NCBI GenBank assembly: GCA_016169945.1
Contig: JADLSH010000363.1
Coordinates: forward strand, 124,001 to 188,000
Source of the DNA: Trachythela sp. YZ-2020
Taxonomy: Eukaryota; Cnidaria; Anthozoa; Malacalcyonacea; Clavulariidae
DNA: 64,000 bases
Reading direction: 5' to 3'
Every line of letters begins with the position of its first letter. Positions within the stretch are counted from its first letter, which is position 1. A model generated the notes under the pieces. That model searched no databases. It saw only the letters and a list, made by a program, of their open reading frames with translations, and was not told the DNA's origin. The position numbers were made by a program, and so were the translations under genes. Shown piece by piece: positions 34,011 through 45,733 of the stretch.

Positions 34011-35280
34011 TCAGGCTCGCCCCAATAACAATCTGTTCAACCCCAGGCAATCTGGTTTTCGATCTTTGTTTTCCCCCACAACAGCCATGCAGGATTTAAC
34101 CAATGAGTGGTGTTTCAGCATTGGTAGAAAACTCATGAACGGGGTACTATTCTTAGACCTTAAAAAGGCCTTTGGTACAGTGGATCATACGATCCTTATA
34201 AAGAAATTGCAATATCTTGGCTTAAATCAGTCAGCAATTGAATGGTTTAAGTCTTATCTTGGTGACCGTGTGCAAATGTGCACGGTTAATGGTGTACTGT
34301 CAGAACCAGAACAACTTACGTATGGAGTGCCACAAGGAACTATACTTGGGCCTCTTCTTTTCTTAATTTATATTAACGATTTACTAAATTGTATGCAGTA
34401 TGCAGATGATACAAATTTAACTGCATCTGCTTCTAGTATCCCTGAAATTAAATCTATGTTGGGCAAAGATATTCAATGTTTGGTGGAATGGCTTTGTGCT
34501 AACAAATTTGTTTAACTCAGTACACGTTGATTGGCTCCCGGCAAAGGATAGCCAGTCAAAATGAAAACTTAAGTTTTACTATTAATAGCATAGACCTAAA
34601 ACAGGCTCATGCTTTTAAATGCTTAGGTCTAACAATTGATGATAATTTAACATTCAAAAATCATATTGAAAATGTTATAAAGAAAGTTACAAGTAATTCA
34701 AGTATTATGAGAAAAGCAAAGCCTTTTCTTAACCAACCGCTACTAAAAAATATTTACTATTCTATTATTGAACCACACTTCACCTATTGTTCTGTTGTGT
34801 GGGATAGTATTGATAAAACGCTTGCTGACAAGCTGCAGAAACTACAAAACTGAGCGGCCCGTATCACCACAAGTGCTCCTTATTCTATAATTCATACTTG
34901 TGATATGTTTTCTGACTTAAAATGGTCAACTCTTGACCATAATAGGAAATGTCAGAAAGCAATTATGATGCATAAAATTATTAATGGCCATGCTCCACAA
35001 TACCTAACTAAAATCTCTGAAAAAGAGACGGGTTCAACTGTGTATGATCTCAGATCATCAAATAATGTCCAAATACCGAAAGTTAGAACTAAAAGCTATC
35101 ATGATAGTTTTTCCGTATTCGGACCAATGATGTGGAATTCTTTACCAGACTCATTGAAAAATGAGAAAAGTCTTTCAAAATTTAAGAAAGACATTCGGAA
35201 CCATAATTTTTGCATTGACAACATTAATAATTAACTATACTCTTTGTACATAATGTAAATAATACATACTTATCGATAAA
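34010..35280 (+). mobile_element. LINE reverse transcriptase fragment (Rex/CR1-like)
   Basis: Plus strand. 34,066-34,515 reads GVLFLDLKKAFGTVDHTILI, TYGVPQGTILGPLLFLIYIN, and an intact MQYADDTNLTA catalytic box. A stop and shift at 34,515 lead to 34,527-34,853 (FKCLGLTIDDNLTFKNHIEN) and 34,905-35,234 (ITISEKETGSTVYDLRS-like C-terminus ending MMWNSLPDSLKN). The fingers and endonuclease are missing. One stop after LQKLQN and one after NKFV are the main lesions, so this is a comparatively young copy. Confidence 0.88.
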
Positions 35281-37319
35281 AAACCCCCCCAAAAAAACAA
35301 CTTGTAAATATATGTTCAGTTATCTATGACACGGAACATGTGTCAAAAGAGATCTCAAATCATCTAACTGATATTAGCTTTAATAATGTACAAGACATGG
35401 ACGAATGTTATCGGTAAATTAAATAATACCCTGGAAACCTCTGCAAATAAAACAATTCCAAAAAGGAAATTTAAGGCTTGTCTCAAGCCATACTGGAATG
35501 CTGATTTTAATTAAACAACTTCACTTCAAATTGAGGGTGTGCAGACGGGAGTGGCTTGGTGCAGGAAAACCAAGGTCCAAGGACAATGAATTTTTTAACC
35601 GGTATAAGGATGCGTAAAGAGAATTTCGTAAACAATTGCGTCGTAAAGCACTGGATGAAGAAGTCAAAGAGAATAGCAGTTTACATCGTGTGTTTGAGAT
35701 GGATAGGAGTGAGTTTCATAAGCGTATCGCAAAAAAACGAAAGAGGAATAGTAAAAATGGACACGTGCTTAAAATCGACGGTCAGTTAATAACTGATACT
35801 ACTGATGTTCTGGAAGTTTGGAAGGATCATTATAAGGAACTATACTCTCCTCTCGAGCAGGATTCCTTTGATGAACAGTTTAAATAACTTGTAGAAAAGA
35901 AAATTGAAGAGTACTCTATCAAGAGTCTTGAAGTTGACATTGATCCATTGCAATATCCTTTTGAAATGGAGGAAGTTGCTGACGTTTGTAGAAATCTACC
36001 GAATGGTAAAGCAAGTGGATTAGATGGAATTCAGTACGAGCATTTCAAATACGCAGGAGAGGATTGCTGGAATCTTTTAAACTTTATTAGGGAATGCGAA
36101 CAGCTTCCTGAGTCGGCAACTGCTGGAGTGATTCTATCCTTATTTAAAGGGAAGAAGAAAAGTAAACTGAGCAAAGAAAATTGCCGTGGTATTACTCTAC
36201 TTAATGTTATTGGAAAGATCCTGGAACGCCTTATTCTTAGTCGCAGTATGGAAACCTGTAACGCTGGTGGGGTTCCTAACAGACTACAATTTGCTTATCA
36301 AAAGTCTAACAGTTCTGATATGGCAAGCTTTGTATTGCAGGAGGTCATAAATGAGTACAAGGAAGAAAGGAGTACGGAATATTCATGTTTTTTGGATTCA
36401 TCCAAGGCATTCGATACGGTGTGGATTGATGGACTCTTTTACAAGCTGTACAATATTGGTATCCGAGGGAAAATGTGGAGGTTGTTGAGGAACTGGTACA
36501 GTGATATGTCGTGCTGTGTTCTCCTGGACGGATTTGTTTCGGAGACATTTCCTGTAAACCAAGGCATCAGACAAGGTGGCGTGCTCTCACCCTGGCTTTA
36601 TATGTGCGTTAAATCCTATATGTGCGGCAGAAATCTGGAAGAGTGTAGGCCTGCCCAAGATGTTGTATGCTTGCCAACTGTGGTGGAATCTATCTCAGAC
36701 TGATATGGAGGACTTGGAAAGGGTTAATCGTCTCGCTGCAAAGAGGGCACAAGGTCTGTGTGCTACCACCAAATCTGAAGCCGCACTTGGGAGTTTGGGG
36801 CTTTGGACTGTGGAAGGAAATTCTGCAAAAGTACGATTTACAACACTATTTAATGAAGTATATGGGCACCGGAGATTTCCCACCTGAACTCGTCTGGAAA
36901 CGATTAGTCAGAAACACAATCCACTCGTATCAAGTTCAGCGCTGGCAAACTGAAATGACAAGCACACCTGAACTTTATTACTAGAGCATCATTCATCATA
37001 ACTTTAAGCCGTTGGATTCATGGTATACTGCACCGAGGAATCCAATATTTGTGAGGACAATTGGCAATGCTGTTAATGTAATAAGCGGCAATGTGCCTGC
37101 AGCCGTTATGTCCCGTGTGGATGTTAGAGAAGATGGATATTATTGTCAAGGGTGCTGGTGTAGTATCAATAATGTTGCATATCATTACATGATCGAGTGC
37201 CCTATTGTATCTCAAGAACGGGAGTATATGTGGGAGCTTCTTCGCGATAGACTTCCTGCGCAGGTGTGTGCTCGGTTGCTCGGTGGTGATGAAGAATCAA
37301 TTTACTATAAAATAACATG

Positions 37320-37560
37320 TATATAACGCGTGCTCTGATTGGTCGAAACCCGTGTTTGGATCAGGCCATCCTAACACGGAAGACTATCGTGTTGTTATTT
37401 TATAAAACAATTCCTTTGAGCGTGTTTGGCTCGAATGTTGCTCGATGGCCTGAAGAAGTCATAAAAACACTCATCGCTCGCAAAGCACTCGCCTTCAGCT
37501 CGCAACATTCCATGCAATTGGATTGCTACCATCCAAGTAATTGTATATTACAATCTGTTT
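37320..37560. repeat. Inverted-repeat insert with CGTGTTTGG motifs
   Basis: Contains CCGTGTTTGGATCAGGCC and a later GCGTGTTTGGCTCGAATGTT...CTCGCAACATTCC. Related sequence (GTGTTTGGATGGCCTGATCC...AATGTTGCGAGAG) occurs at 32,225-32,335, so this is a dispersed MITE-like family. Confidence 0.5.
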
Positions 37561-37805
37561 AATGCTGATGTGTTGGCTGGTGGGCAGCATGGTGAACATA
37601 TTGGTAACAGTAGCCCAAGGACTGATGAATATTTTTAAAAAACTAGCCGAAACTAATTGAATTAAAGACAATGGTGACATGTAATAAATGTTTTTAAATT
37701 TTTAAATTATATGAATGTAAATAAATATTAATTCTTTATAATGGTATTAGAGATTATTGTAAATTAGATAGACCCGCCCCGGGGTTAATCGGGACTCTCC
37801 TGTAT

Positions 37806-37877
37806 AGGAGGTAATCTATCTATCTATCATCTATCATCTATCTATCCATCCATCCATCCATCCATCCATCTATCTAA
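37806..37877. repeat. ATCT/ATCC tetranucleotide microsatellite
   Basis: Probably the 3' tail of the preceding LINE. Confidence 0.9.
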
Positions 37878-38168
37878 GGCTTTCCGTCCACCTCAGAGTA
37901 GTAAACATAATAAACTGAACTAAAATTTGATCGATTGGTACTTGGCATACGACAGAAACTCCATCAATTTTCGTATGAAACTGTGTTCTTGTGTTGTCCT
38001 GCTGACACACACACACACACACAAACAATCAGGGTTATGCAAACCTCCTGGCGGAGGTAAATATATCAGGCATAATGACACAATGAAGTTGGACTACCCC
38101 TTTTTGACACACAATGTAGTAGAATTATTCTAATAGAGAAGTGGAAGCATATCAACTTGAAAACTTAC

Positions 38169-38262
38169 CCTTAGCCATTTCATTAGGCAATCTTTTGATA
38201 TATGTAGGAATTGAAGGGCATTGAAACGGCTAAATATTACCATGCCTAGGTAGAACAATGGC
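38169..38262 (-). CDS. PDE8: PDE8 exon: catalytic domain helix 1-2
   Basis: 94 nt, phase 2 to 0. The acceptor is TTTGGTTTAG and the donor GTAAGT. It reads PLFYLGMVIFSRFNALQFLH and ends in CLMKWLR, aligning with PLIYLGLKMFARFGICEFLH...LRSWLQ of PDE8. It is flanked by a LINE on one side and the 5.7-kb TIR unit on the other, yet is itself uninterrupted. Confidence 0.9.
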
Positions 38263-39095
38263 CTAAACCAAAACAAAAAGGGCTGAACTAACATGGATAT
38301 CAAACACTCTGTAAAGTACACAACGTTACTCAATCCAAAAAGTATATAAACACTTATAGATGTTTCGAGGAAAAGCCCTTCAACAGGAGAATTAGTGGAA
38401 AGATACAAACAAACACCCTCCTTTTGTAGTAAAACTACAAAACTGTTTTAGCCCAAAGTTACTAAGAAGACCTCCTGGCGAATGGCGTTTGCTCAAAATG
38501 TCAAAGTGTATCACTAATCTTTGTCGGGTATGGTTGAAAATGTAGCAAATTATAGTAAATTTTGAAAGTGTATCGAGTAACAGTGATGTTCACGAAGATT
38601 TAAATCTGTAATTGGGAACATATGCCAAAAGTTCAAGTATGTACTACCAGGATGTACTATGTACATGTACATGTTCATTTGGCGTTGAACCGCACAACTT
38701 CTATACGACTGATTTGTGAAATTTCCCCTTCAGGTATACAGCTATTTCAATTAAAGTTGTCACAGTCAATAGTCGAATAGCGCGAACAGCAAGATGTGTA
38801 CACCTAATTTTAATATTTTTGGCTGTTTAATGGTATCCTATAAAGTAGCCTATGACTACATAGCTCTTTTTTGTTTTGGCAATTCCCAGTGGTATACATG
38901 CATAGTTTTCTGGGTTTGCCGTTTGTATTAGAGAACTTAAGATTGCACGACGCGGCAATGCACGACGCGGCAATCTACGACGCGCTAAATTTCCACGCAT
39001 AGCCTGGGTAGAACAACTTCCGCGTATTGTGTAAAGTAGATTAAGATCTCACGATTTCAACTATGCAGACGTAGCGGACGTGTCCATTTAGACAA

Positions 39096-39480
39096 ATGTT
39101 CATCAAGATGTGTTCATTTAGACAAGCTAGGGAAGCCGCTATTCTGGTCTATGATTTTTCTTTTATTAATGAAGATGAATTCGTACTTCCTTACGACATA
39201 TGCCGTTCAAAAAAACCCGAATTACAGTACCAAAACTACGAGAGTTTTCAGTGGGGAACATCGATGAAGCTGAATGCGAGGTTCAATTTCGGTTTACAAA
39301 ACATGAAGTTCAGGCTCTTGCTCGTGCGATGGGTATTCCTGCACGATTCACATGCCCACAAGGAACTATTTGCGACGGAATGGAGGCTCTGTGCATGGTG
39401 TTGCGGCGATTTTGCTACCCGTGTAGGTATACGTACCCAGGCGCTTTTAAGGAAAAGAAAATTTACGCATTCAGCTAATT
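39096..39480 (+). pseudogene. HARBI1-like transposase, N-terminal fragment
   Basis: Two overlapping frames (39,096-39,230, then 39,200-39,478) together give REAAILVYDFSFINEDEF, ECEVQFRFTKHEVQALARAM, GIPARFTCPQGTICDGMEAL and CMVLRRFCYPCRY. This is the helical N-terminal region that precedes the DDE core in HARBI1/ISL2EU-type transposases, where an aromatic-R-F segment is followed by EAL-x-x-x-L-x-R-x-x-YPCR. The DDE core is absent. A frameshift lies at about 39,225. Confidence 0.65.
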
Positions 39481-40049
39481 TATAGAGATCAGTGGCTGAG
39501 CGAACGAGCGCGCGGGGGTGCTTGGGGAGGTCGCATCTTGGGGAGGTAAAATTTTATAAATTTCGGTACACACCGGCGTGAGTATAAGTATACTGTATAC
39601 TATATAAAAACAATGTGTTCTTGGTTTTATTGTTGTCCTTTGTTTTGACTTTGCAATCCCTAATTTGGCTTACTTTAAGATGAACATTGTAATACAACAT
39701 GTTAGCATCCTCAATAGACCTCATTACCTCAAGTTCTAGTGCTGACCGTATCTATCGGACAATTAAATGTTCATATTTCAATGTTTGTAGTTCATATTAA
39801 TATATTTCTGACTATATTAAAAATGTCATTATGTCAGTTTTGAACTGTTGATTAATTAGCATCAATGGCAATGCAATGTATTTGTCCCCTGTTTAAAATT
39901 TAAATTTGTAGAACCAGATGCTTCCAGCACTCCTGTGAAGGAAACTCAGATCCCTTCAACCAGGAAAACATTTTTAACACCAGTAAACATAAAAATATAT
40001 ATTGTTTAAATACATGTTTAAATACATGGATATTGACTGAAGTAGCAGG

Positions 40050-43000
40050 GTTACCAAGAGCATCCGAAAATAACCAGTAGATCACGAACTCCGCCATGTC
40101 TTTGCGCCACGAATCCCCCTTTTTTGCATGAGAGGGCATGGTTGATGTTGAAGCGATCTCCGCAAGCACAATGGCTTGGTAGAGGCAGATCGTATCTCAT
40201 TCGCAGCGAGTCTCTAAATTCTTGCTTATTAAGGGCCAAGCCCTGGTCTTTGAGTGGTAAGGCATTTAGCCAAGAGCTCGCACCCTTGTCTCTTGATTGC
40301 ATTACCAAACGTAGTACGTCTGGGGACAGAGATGCATCTATGCTATTAATTCTTGACTTAGCAGTCTCCATCTTGATTGTCTGCTGCATTCTCTTCCGAT
40401 CATCTATAGACTACTCACTCGGTTCCATAAAAGCACTTTGCCCTTTGATTGTCTCTGCGTGTTGTTTGGTGATTAGTTTTGAGGCTGCGTATTGCTGCGG
40501 GGCTTCGGCTTTCACATCAGGTACTCCCAACCCGCCTTGTGCTGGTGTTAGAGTCATGAGTTTACTTAGTTCATCCGGGAGGGGTTCTTCCTGACCAAAA
40601 AGTGGCGGGAGGAGTATTTCATTGATGGCTTAATGTACCGGGTCTACATACTCTTCAAATGCCTCGATTGTTCGCATGAAATATGTGAATTTCGATTTGT
40701 ATCCCTTTGTGAGGGCAATGTAGGCAGCATGTGGTTGGCTTTTTGCAATTTCTGCGAGAGTTACGATGTCTTTCCCATCCTTGAACTTTATTTTTGCAAT
40801 ACTCGTCTTTGTAGTCCTTGGATCCTATAACGGCTCCCAAGTGACGTTTTCCTTCTGTTGTTATATTAACTTATTTTCCAAAAAGCCGCTCGGCTTCGTC
40901 TGCCAGTTCTCGTGACTTCACGATGAGCCAACACTTTGATCCATTTACTAGATAACCAAATTTCTTTCCTTCCTCTTCGAGGTGCTTGTACCAATTATAT
41001 AACTGTACCAGTCTTCCTCCTCCTGCTGAGTCATCCGCCAGCCATACTTGTTTGACTTCTGGTATATTCAGTCTCAAGCTTTGTATCATGATGGACGTGT
41101 TAACTGAGTACCAGGGCATTGCTAGAGGGTCACCTTGTGTGGTACCTTCCTGCGACAAGATCTCTCCTCCCCCACAAATAAATAGCCTGGAAGGGCTTCT
41201 ATATAGACGGCCGGCCAAGCTTGAAAAAATTGTCTAGAAAACACTGTCGATGGCATTTTTTTGTTAGAAGCATGAAACTACGCAAAATGTCTTAGGATAG
41301 TGTTTACTTTGACACTGAGAGTGGTTGCCAACCGTAATTTTTTATTTATGTGCTAAAATTCGAAGGTTTTTTCTAAAACATTTCGAAGGATGGGATTTTT
41401 GTCGAATGCTGTATTTTATATTATTATATAAAGTATAGTGCTTTATAGAGATTTCGAGCACTGATAAAACTGATAATCTCACGTGTGAGATTATTTATGA
41501 TAATCTCACATGTGAAAATTATCGCTTTTGAAGTTTATGAAAATGGATATTTTATTTTATTTTGTTTGAAAAGACTGTCCCTTTATATAATAAACAGAAA
41601 AATACATGGATGCTTGGAAATACCAGATTTATTTCTCGTGTTGAACATGATATCCAAATAAATCTGGTATTTCCGCGCACCCATGTATTATTCTCTATTT
41701 AGTGTTTTATTTTAATTGGCTGACTATCTAATTAACATTTGTAAAGCTCGGGTAATCTTTTTTCGTATAATTCAAAATGATATGCCAATAAGAAACATGG
41801 CGCAAATACATTAAAACACGACCTTTCAAAAAGAAGCCATAACAATATGTTTTTGTTGTGTTACAGACAGAATCAGTATTACACGCCCGGTTGCCACCCA
41901 TGTAACACAATATATTTCTGTTGAGCCAGTCGAGTTTTGGCATGTAAATGGTTGAAAAACAGCATGTTGGCGCAAACACGTAGTTTTACTACAACACATA
42001 GACCTTCAAAATCGGTAAATATTCGAAATTAAACGCAATAATTTACGAATTTAAGCCTTTGGGTAACCACTCGTCCTAATAAATCCATCCTTATTTTGAA
42101 ACTCGCCTCCATACAGGTATTTTAACAAGTGTAATAGTAATACCATTTTCTCATTAGCATGTCACTTTGAGTTATGACAATTAAGAAAAGGAGGAATTTG
42201 CACATGCTAATTAGGTAGTGAACCAATTACAATAAATTCATGATATCGAAAATTGCTTTTAAATGGATTACCATCTGTCGAAATTCCGTTATAAAAACCT
42301 TCCAATTTCGGTACTTAAATAGAAAAATTACGGAAGGCAACCAATTTCACCTTCAAAGTGAACATACTCCGATGACATTTAGTGTGGTTTCCTTCTTCTA
42401 ACAAACAAATGCCATCGACAGTCACTTTTTTCGAAGCTGGCCGGCCGTATAATAGGTGTTGATTATGTACATGGACATTTCATTGCAGGTTATCTGGATG
42501 TTATGCATGGCTACAGTTCTGTTCATTTGATTAAAAGCGTTGGTCGCATCGATCAACAGTACTCCATCCGTCCCCTCTTCTTCAAAAACGTGGCTCATGG
42601 CATGTATGGCGGCCTCGGCTCCTGCACTGTATCCTGCGCAGACTTGTAATGGCCCCGCTGCTTGCTTAATCTCCCCCCTCAAAAAAGCAGTTATAGTCTT
42701 GCCGACAATTCGACGCAGCACTCCCCCCACTCCTATTGGTCGAATTCCAGGATTCTTGTCTAATGGGATGAGTCTGCAGGACGTATAGCTCTCAAGCAGG
42801 GATGGATGATAACATGACTTCAGCAGGTTTCTTGTCATCACGGCTATTTCTTCTCTCAGGATCTTTCCCTCACTACTGAAGTTTTTCGAGCACAAAATTC
42901 TCCGGTAAAGTTCAGCATCCATTCCCGACGGTCCTGCTGAGCCCTTTGTTTTCATTGCTGCATCATAGATCATTTGTTCGTTGATGAGATCGAAAATACT

Positions 43001-43618
43001 GGGCGGGATTTGGTACACCGGACCGTTCAGGAGGCATTCATCCTCTATTTCACTGGCTGGAGGGTGCTTTTCTTTCCAAGACCTCTGGCGAAAGATCGAG
43101 TAGGCCTGAAGAGCTTTCTTTATCCAGGAATTTGATCGCCGCGGATAATTTCCTTGCATAACCAATCTAGCGAAGACTTTGGAGATATCGTCAAATGATC
43201 TGGCTTTCTTTGAGGTTATGAATCGTTCTTGTATAAATCTCACTTCTTTCATTAACAGATTTATATCTCCTTGCCTCCATAGAGCTAATCGACGTTCTAT
43301 AGCGATGCTGTGTTCTTTGCTCTTAGAAGTAGCCGAGGGCTTTTGAAGAATCAATGAGGGAAGCACCATGAAAGCTTTCAATGCAATTGAGTTCAGATCT
43401 GAGTTGGAGTTAAACTGCTTCAACCAGAAGGTTAGTTCTCCAATAAAACTCTTTCCCGCTCTACCCAAGGGTATGTTGACAATATTCCTTCTGAAATGAG
43501 CAATTTCGTCGTAGATTTTGTTAATCTCGTTGCAGAAGCTTTGTTGACTGATAGACCCCCACTTTTTATCTTTGATATCAGACGGCAACACATCAAATTC
43601 GGGGCAGATTTGGCTCAA
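40050..43618 (-). pseudogene. Reverse transcriptase gene of the TIR unit (split by an insertion)
   Basis: Minus strand. 43,618-42,435: N-terminal region and RT fingers and palm, with KGSAGPSGMDAELYRRIL, CRLIPLDKNPGIRPIGVGGV and GVLLIDATNAFNQMNR (first catalytic Asp; NAFN in place of KAFD). After the insertion, 41,218-40,871 continues with LSQEGTTQGDPLAM and the catalytic WLADDSAGGG. 40,840-40,050 has the connection region in shifted frames and a terminal CACGDRFNINHALSCKKGGF metal-binding cluster. Removing the insert and one target copy restores an open join. The RT differs from the LINEs in this window (GTTQGDP, LADD, NAFN). I cannot name its clade. Confidence 0.8.
41217..42438. mobile_element. 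1.2-kb DNA transposon with long degenerate TIRs, 8-bp TSD GGCCGGCC
   Basis: GGCCGGCC lies at 41,209-41,216 and 42,439-42,446. The ends (AAGCTTGAAAAAATTG... and, inverted, AGCTTCGAAAAAAGTG...) share ACTGTCGATGGCATT and remain recognisable for about 170 bases inward. The RT frame is continuous once the insert and one GGCCGGCC are removed. Inside are hairpins: GATAATCTCACGTGTGAGAT at 41,470 and a long one at 41,604-41,690 with AATACCAGATTTATT arms. No coding sequence. The 8-bp TSD suggests a hAT-type or similar mobiliser. Confidence 0.88.
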
Positions 43619-44357
43619 TGTGGCTATTTGTTATTCTACTTTGTTTTGGTTCCGAGGGTCCCAAGGGAGTAGCGATTAAAATGCAATCTTGATTTTGTCT
43701 TTGTTCCTCCATGCAAATTTCTGCAGCATTGTTTAAAGCATGATCTCGATTTTGTCTTTGCATGCAAATTTCTGCTATATTGCTGTTGCATAAATTTGAT
43801 TGTTGTTTACTCATTGCTGTTTCCAGATTTAATTCCTCTTGACCGTCCTCTTTATTTAACCCATCGATTGCTTGCCCTGCAGGAAACTGGACGTCGACTG
43901 TCTTCGTCTCATTTTGCACGTAAATTGATTTCTTTTTGAGTTCGGTGTATTTACGTAGCTTACATATTTGATGACTTGTTTTTCTGTTCGCACAGTTGGT
44001 ACACTCTTCGCAATTTACTTTCCTCAAGCATGGTTAGCAGCTACCACACTTTCTCCTTCTCTTCTTAGTGATGCCTCCCTCCGACTCGGCCCTTTTCTGA
44101 TCAAACTTGCCGCTTTCACTTCGTTGTTGTGGCTTGTCTATTAACGTTTGTTTATGTCTCTGTTTATATATCAAGTCGGGCTCATATCTTGCAATAGTAC
44201 GCACATCATCAGTGATATTTGTAGTGTCGTTTTCTACCAAATTTATTAACGAGGCAGCCAAGTTTTGGCTAATATCTAAAATTATAGAGGAGCCCGAATT
44301 TTCATGACCGTCCGCCATTGAATTGTCAATTCCGCCTTTCAGACATCGTTCAAGCAA
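43593..44357 (-). pseudogene. N-terminal part of the RT gene with a CXXC zinc finger
   Basis: Frame 44,357-44,034 starts MLERCLKGGIDNSMADGHEN and ends in a basic run KKRRRKCGSC followed by one stop (TAA, about 44,034). The same frame goes on at once with PCLRKVNCEECTNCANRKTS and HQICKLRKY. Together this is the cysteine array of a CXXC (CpG-binding) zinc finger: C-x2-C-x2-C, C-x2-C-x2-C, and a last Cys before the KLR-x-Y basic end. A low-complexity Asn/Gln-rich spacer leads to the RT frame, which overlaps its end at 43,618. One stop is the only lesion in this part. Confidence 0.7.
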
Positions 44358-44639
44358 GCTATATTTAAAACCAAATGGAAATATATATTAACCATAGCTA
44401 AAAGAAAATTTACATTGTATTCATAGAGCTTTTTGTTCAAAATTGACCTACCTTTCTCTGGATTCTTACGGCTTTTACAAACATAAATCTAGCACGCCTC
44501 CAAAACTACTTTCCCGACGTCGTCGTAGATCTGTTTACAAACATCAACAACGCACGCGCATGCTCAGTTTAGGTAACCAAACTTCCGGTCGCGTCGTAGA
44601 CTGCCGCGTCGTGCAATCTTAAGTTCTCTATTAATTCGT

Positions 44640-45070
44640 CGGCGACAACGCGTACATAAATTTACAACTTAGCGACGTTTGTAAGTAAAAAGTTGCTTCT
44701 TTCAAACTTCTTTCACTTCCAGTCGTATTATTTCTGTCAAATAGATAGTTCTCCATCGTAAGTCTTATCTGTAAGCCTACGCATAGTGTAATCTTTGAAG
44801 AGCTGTATTACTTGTAAATATATGCAAATATGATAAATGCTCACCACTTCCTTATCCAACATTTCAGCCTATAAAATATCTCATTCCCATTATACTCTTG
44901 GATTTCACATTTGACTATTGCTTGTGACAACCTTACTTAGTTGAAATAGCTGTTTATGAAAAAAATTGAAATAATGAATGAAATTCGACCGGGCTTTACA
45001 TAATTACATTCATCTACTTTATAAACCTAGTGAGCGAAGTATAGTGAGCGAAAGCATGAATGAAAGTACT
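44640..45070. other. No recognisable feature
   Basis: AT-rich intron sequence between the TIR unit and the PDE8 exon. Confidence 0.4.
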
Positions 45071-45073
45071 TAC

Positions 45074-45218
45074 TTGTTACCAGTTATTCGTTCAAGTTCA
45101 ACTATGTTATAATCCCATAATGAGTCACCCTCTAACGCTGTAAGAATTTCAGCAGGAGCTTCTGTCACATGTAGTAAAGTGTTGCGACCAGGATAAAAGG
45201 ATGTATCCGACCTGTGAC
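45074..45218 (-). CDS. PDE8: PDE8 exon: entry into the catalytic domain (WDYNIVELE)
   Basis: 145 nt, phase 1 to 2, from a TTTTCACACCAG acceptor to a GTAAGT donor. The translation ends in EGDSLWDYNIVELERITGN, matching the start of the PDE8 catalytic domain (ENEEYWDFDIFELEAATHN). The final AA of the exon joins a G at the start of the next exon to make Lys before PLFYLG. A second AG seven bases downstream could act as an alternative acceptor but would break the phase. The exon lies 440 bases from the right end of the 5.7-kb TIR unit. Confidence 0.9.
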
Positions 45219-45733
45219 CTGGTGTGAAAACAAGTATCATTAAATATAGAATTAGGTAATTGGTTAATTTGTATGAGGCCAATTATGAGCTACCTCTCAT
45301 CCATTTTGCCCTGGACAAGTGATATTATGATCACCTTTGCCAAATATTAATGACAAATCGTTTCAATTGATGTTTTCATGAGACATATCTTCAAAGATGA
45401 CAGAGGTGGATACGAAATTGCAGCGTGTAACATAGTTCAAGGCATTGGTAGGGGTGTTGAGGGGGTGCAAAAAACTATGGGGAATTTTGTTGTAAATTAT
45501 ACTGTTGGATATACTACACACTAGCACGTTGCTACCCAGTTACATGAAAAATTACAATACATTATTTACATCATAAATGCATTAAACAAATTAGTGCTAT
45601 CGCTATTTCTAGCTCTTGCGACACTCAAGCAATAAATATACTTGAAATATGCAGGCCTTCAACGAAGCGTTGGAGATCATACTTTGCTACTTTGTAAGTG
45701 AGCAAATCCCATTAAACAGACTCACGAATTCAA

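Larger units (their letters stand above)
35430..37880 (+). mobile_element. LINE of a different group, RT catalytic box deleted
   Basis: Plus strand. Linker at 35,460-35,887 (HKRIAKKRKRNSKNGHVLKI). RT at 35,948-36,600 with LPNGKASGLDGIQYEHFKYA, NCRGITLLNVIGKILERLIL, CFLDSSKAFDTVWIDGLF, and NQGIRQGGVLSPWLYM. The sequence then jumps straight to the connection region (GLPKMLYACQLWWNLSQTDM), so the segment with the YADD box is deleted. The C-terminus at 37,012-37,326 has a Cys/His cluster (CQGCWCSINNVAYHYMIECP). The 3' end carries a TCTA-type microsatellite tail (37,806-37,877), following GACCCGCCCCGGGG. Confidence 0.85.
38929..44631. mobile_element. 5.7-kb TIR-bounded unit with HARBI1-like and CXXC-RT genes
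   Basis: The left end AGAGAACTTAAGATTGCACG and following CGCGGCA are mirrored at the right end (44,603-44,631). A candidate 3-bp target duplication ATT flanks it. The left side (plus strand) has a HARBI1-like N-terminal fragment. Most of the unit is a minus-strand reverse transcriptase gene with an N-terminal CXXC finger. A third element splits that gene at 41.2-42.4 kb. Either the RT gene entered a Harbinger-type transposon, or both genes travel together. Confidence 0.75.

Noticed and set aside
42540..42788. 82-codon plus-strand frame
   Set aside because: Antisense shadow of the reverse transcriptase gene.
45211..45218. Alternative AG acceptor seven bases into the 45.1-kb PDE8 exon
   Set aside because: Its use would break the phase with the 48.8-kb exon, while the upstream acceptor joins correctly.
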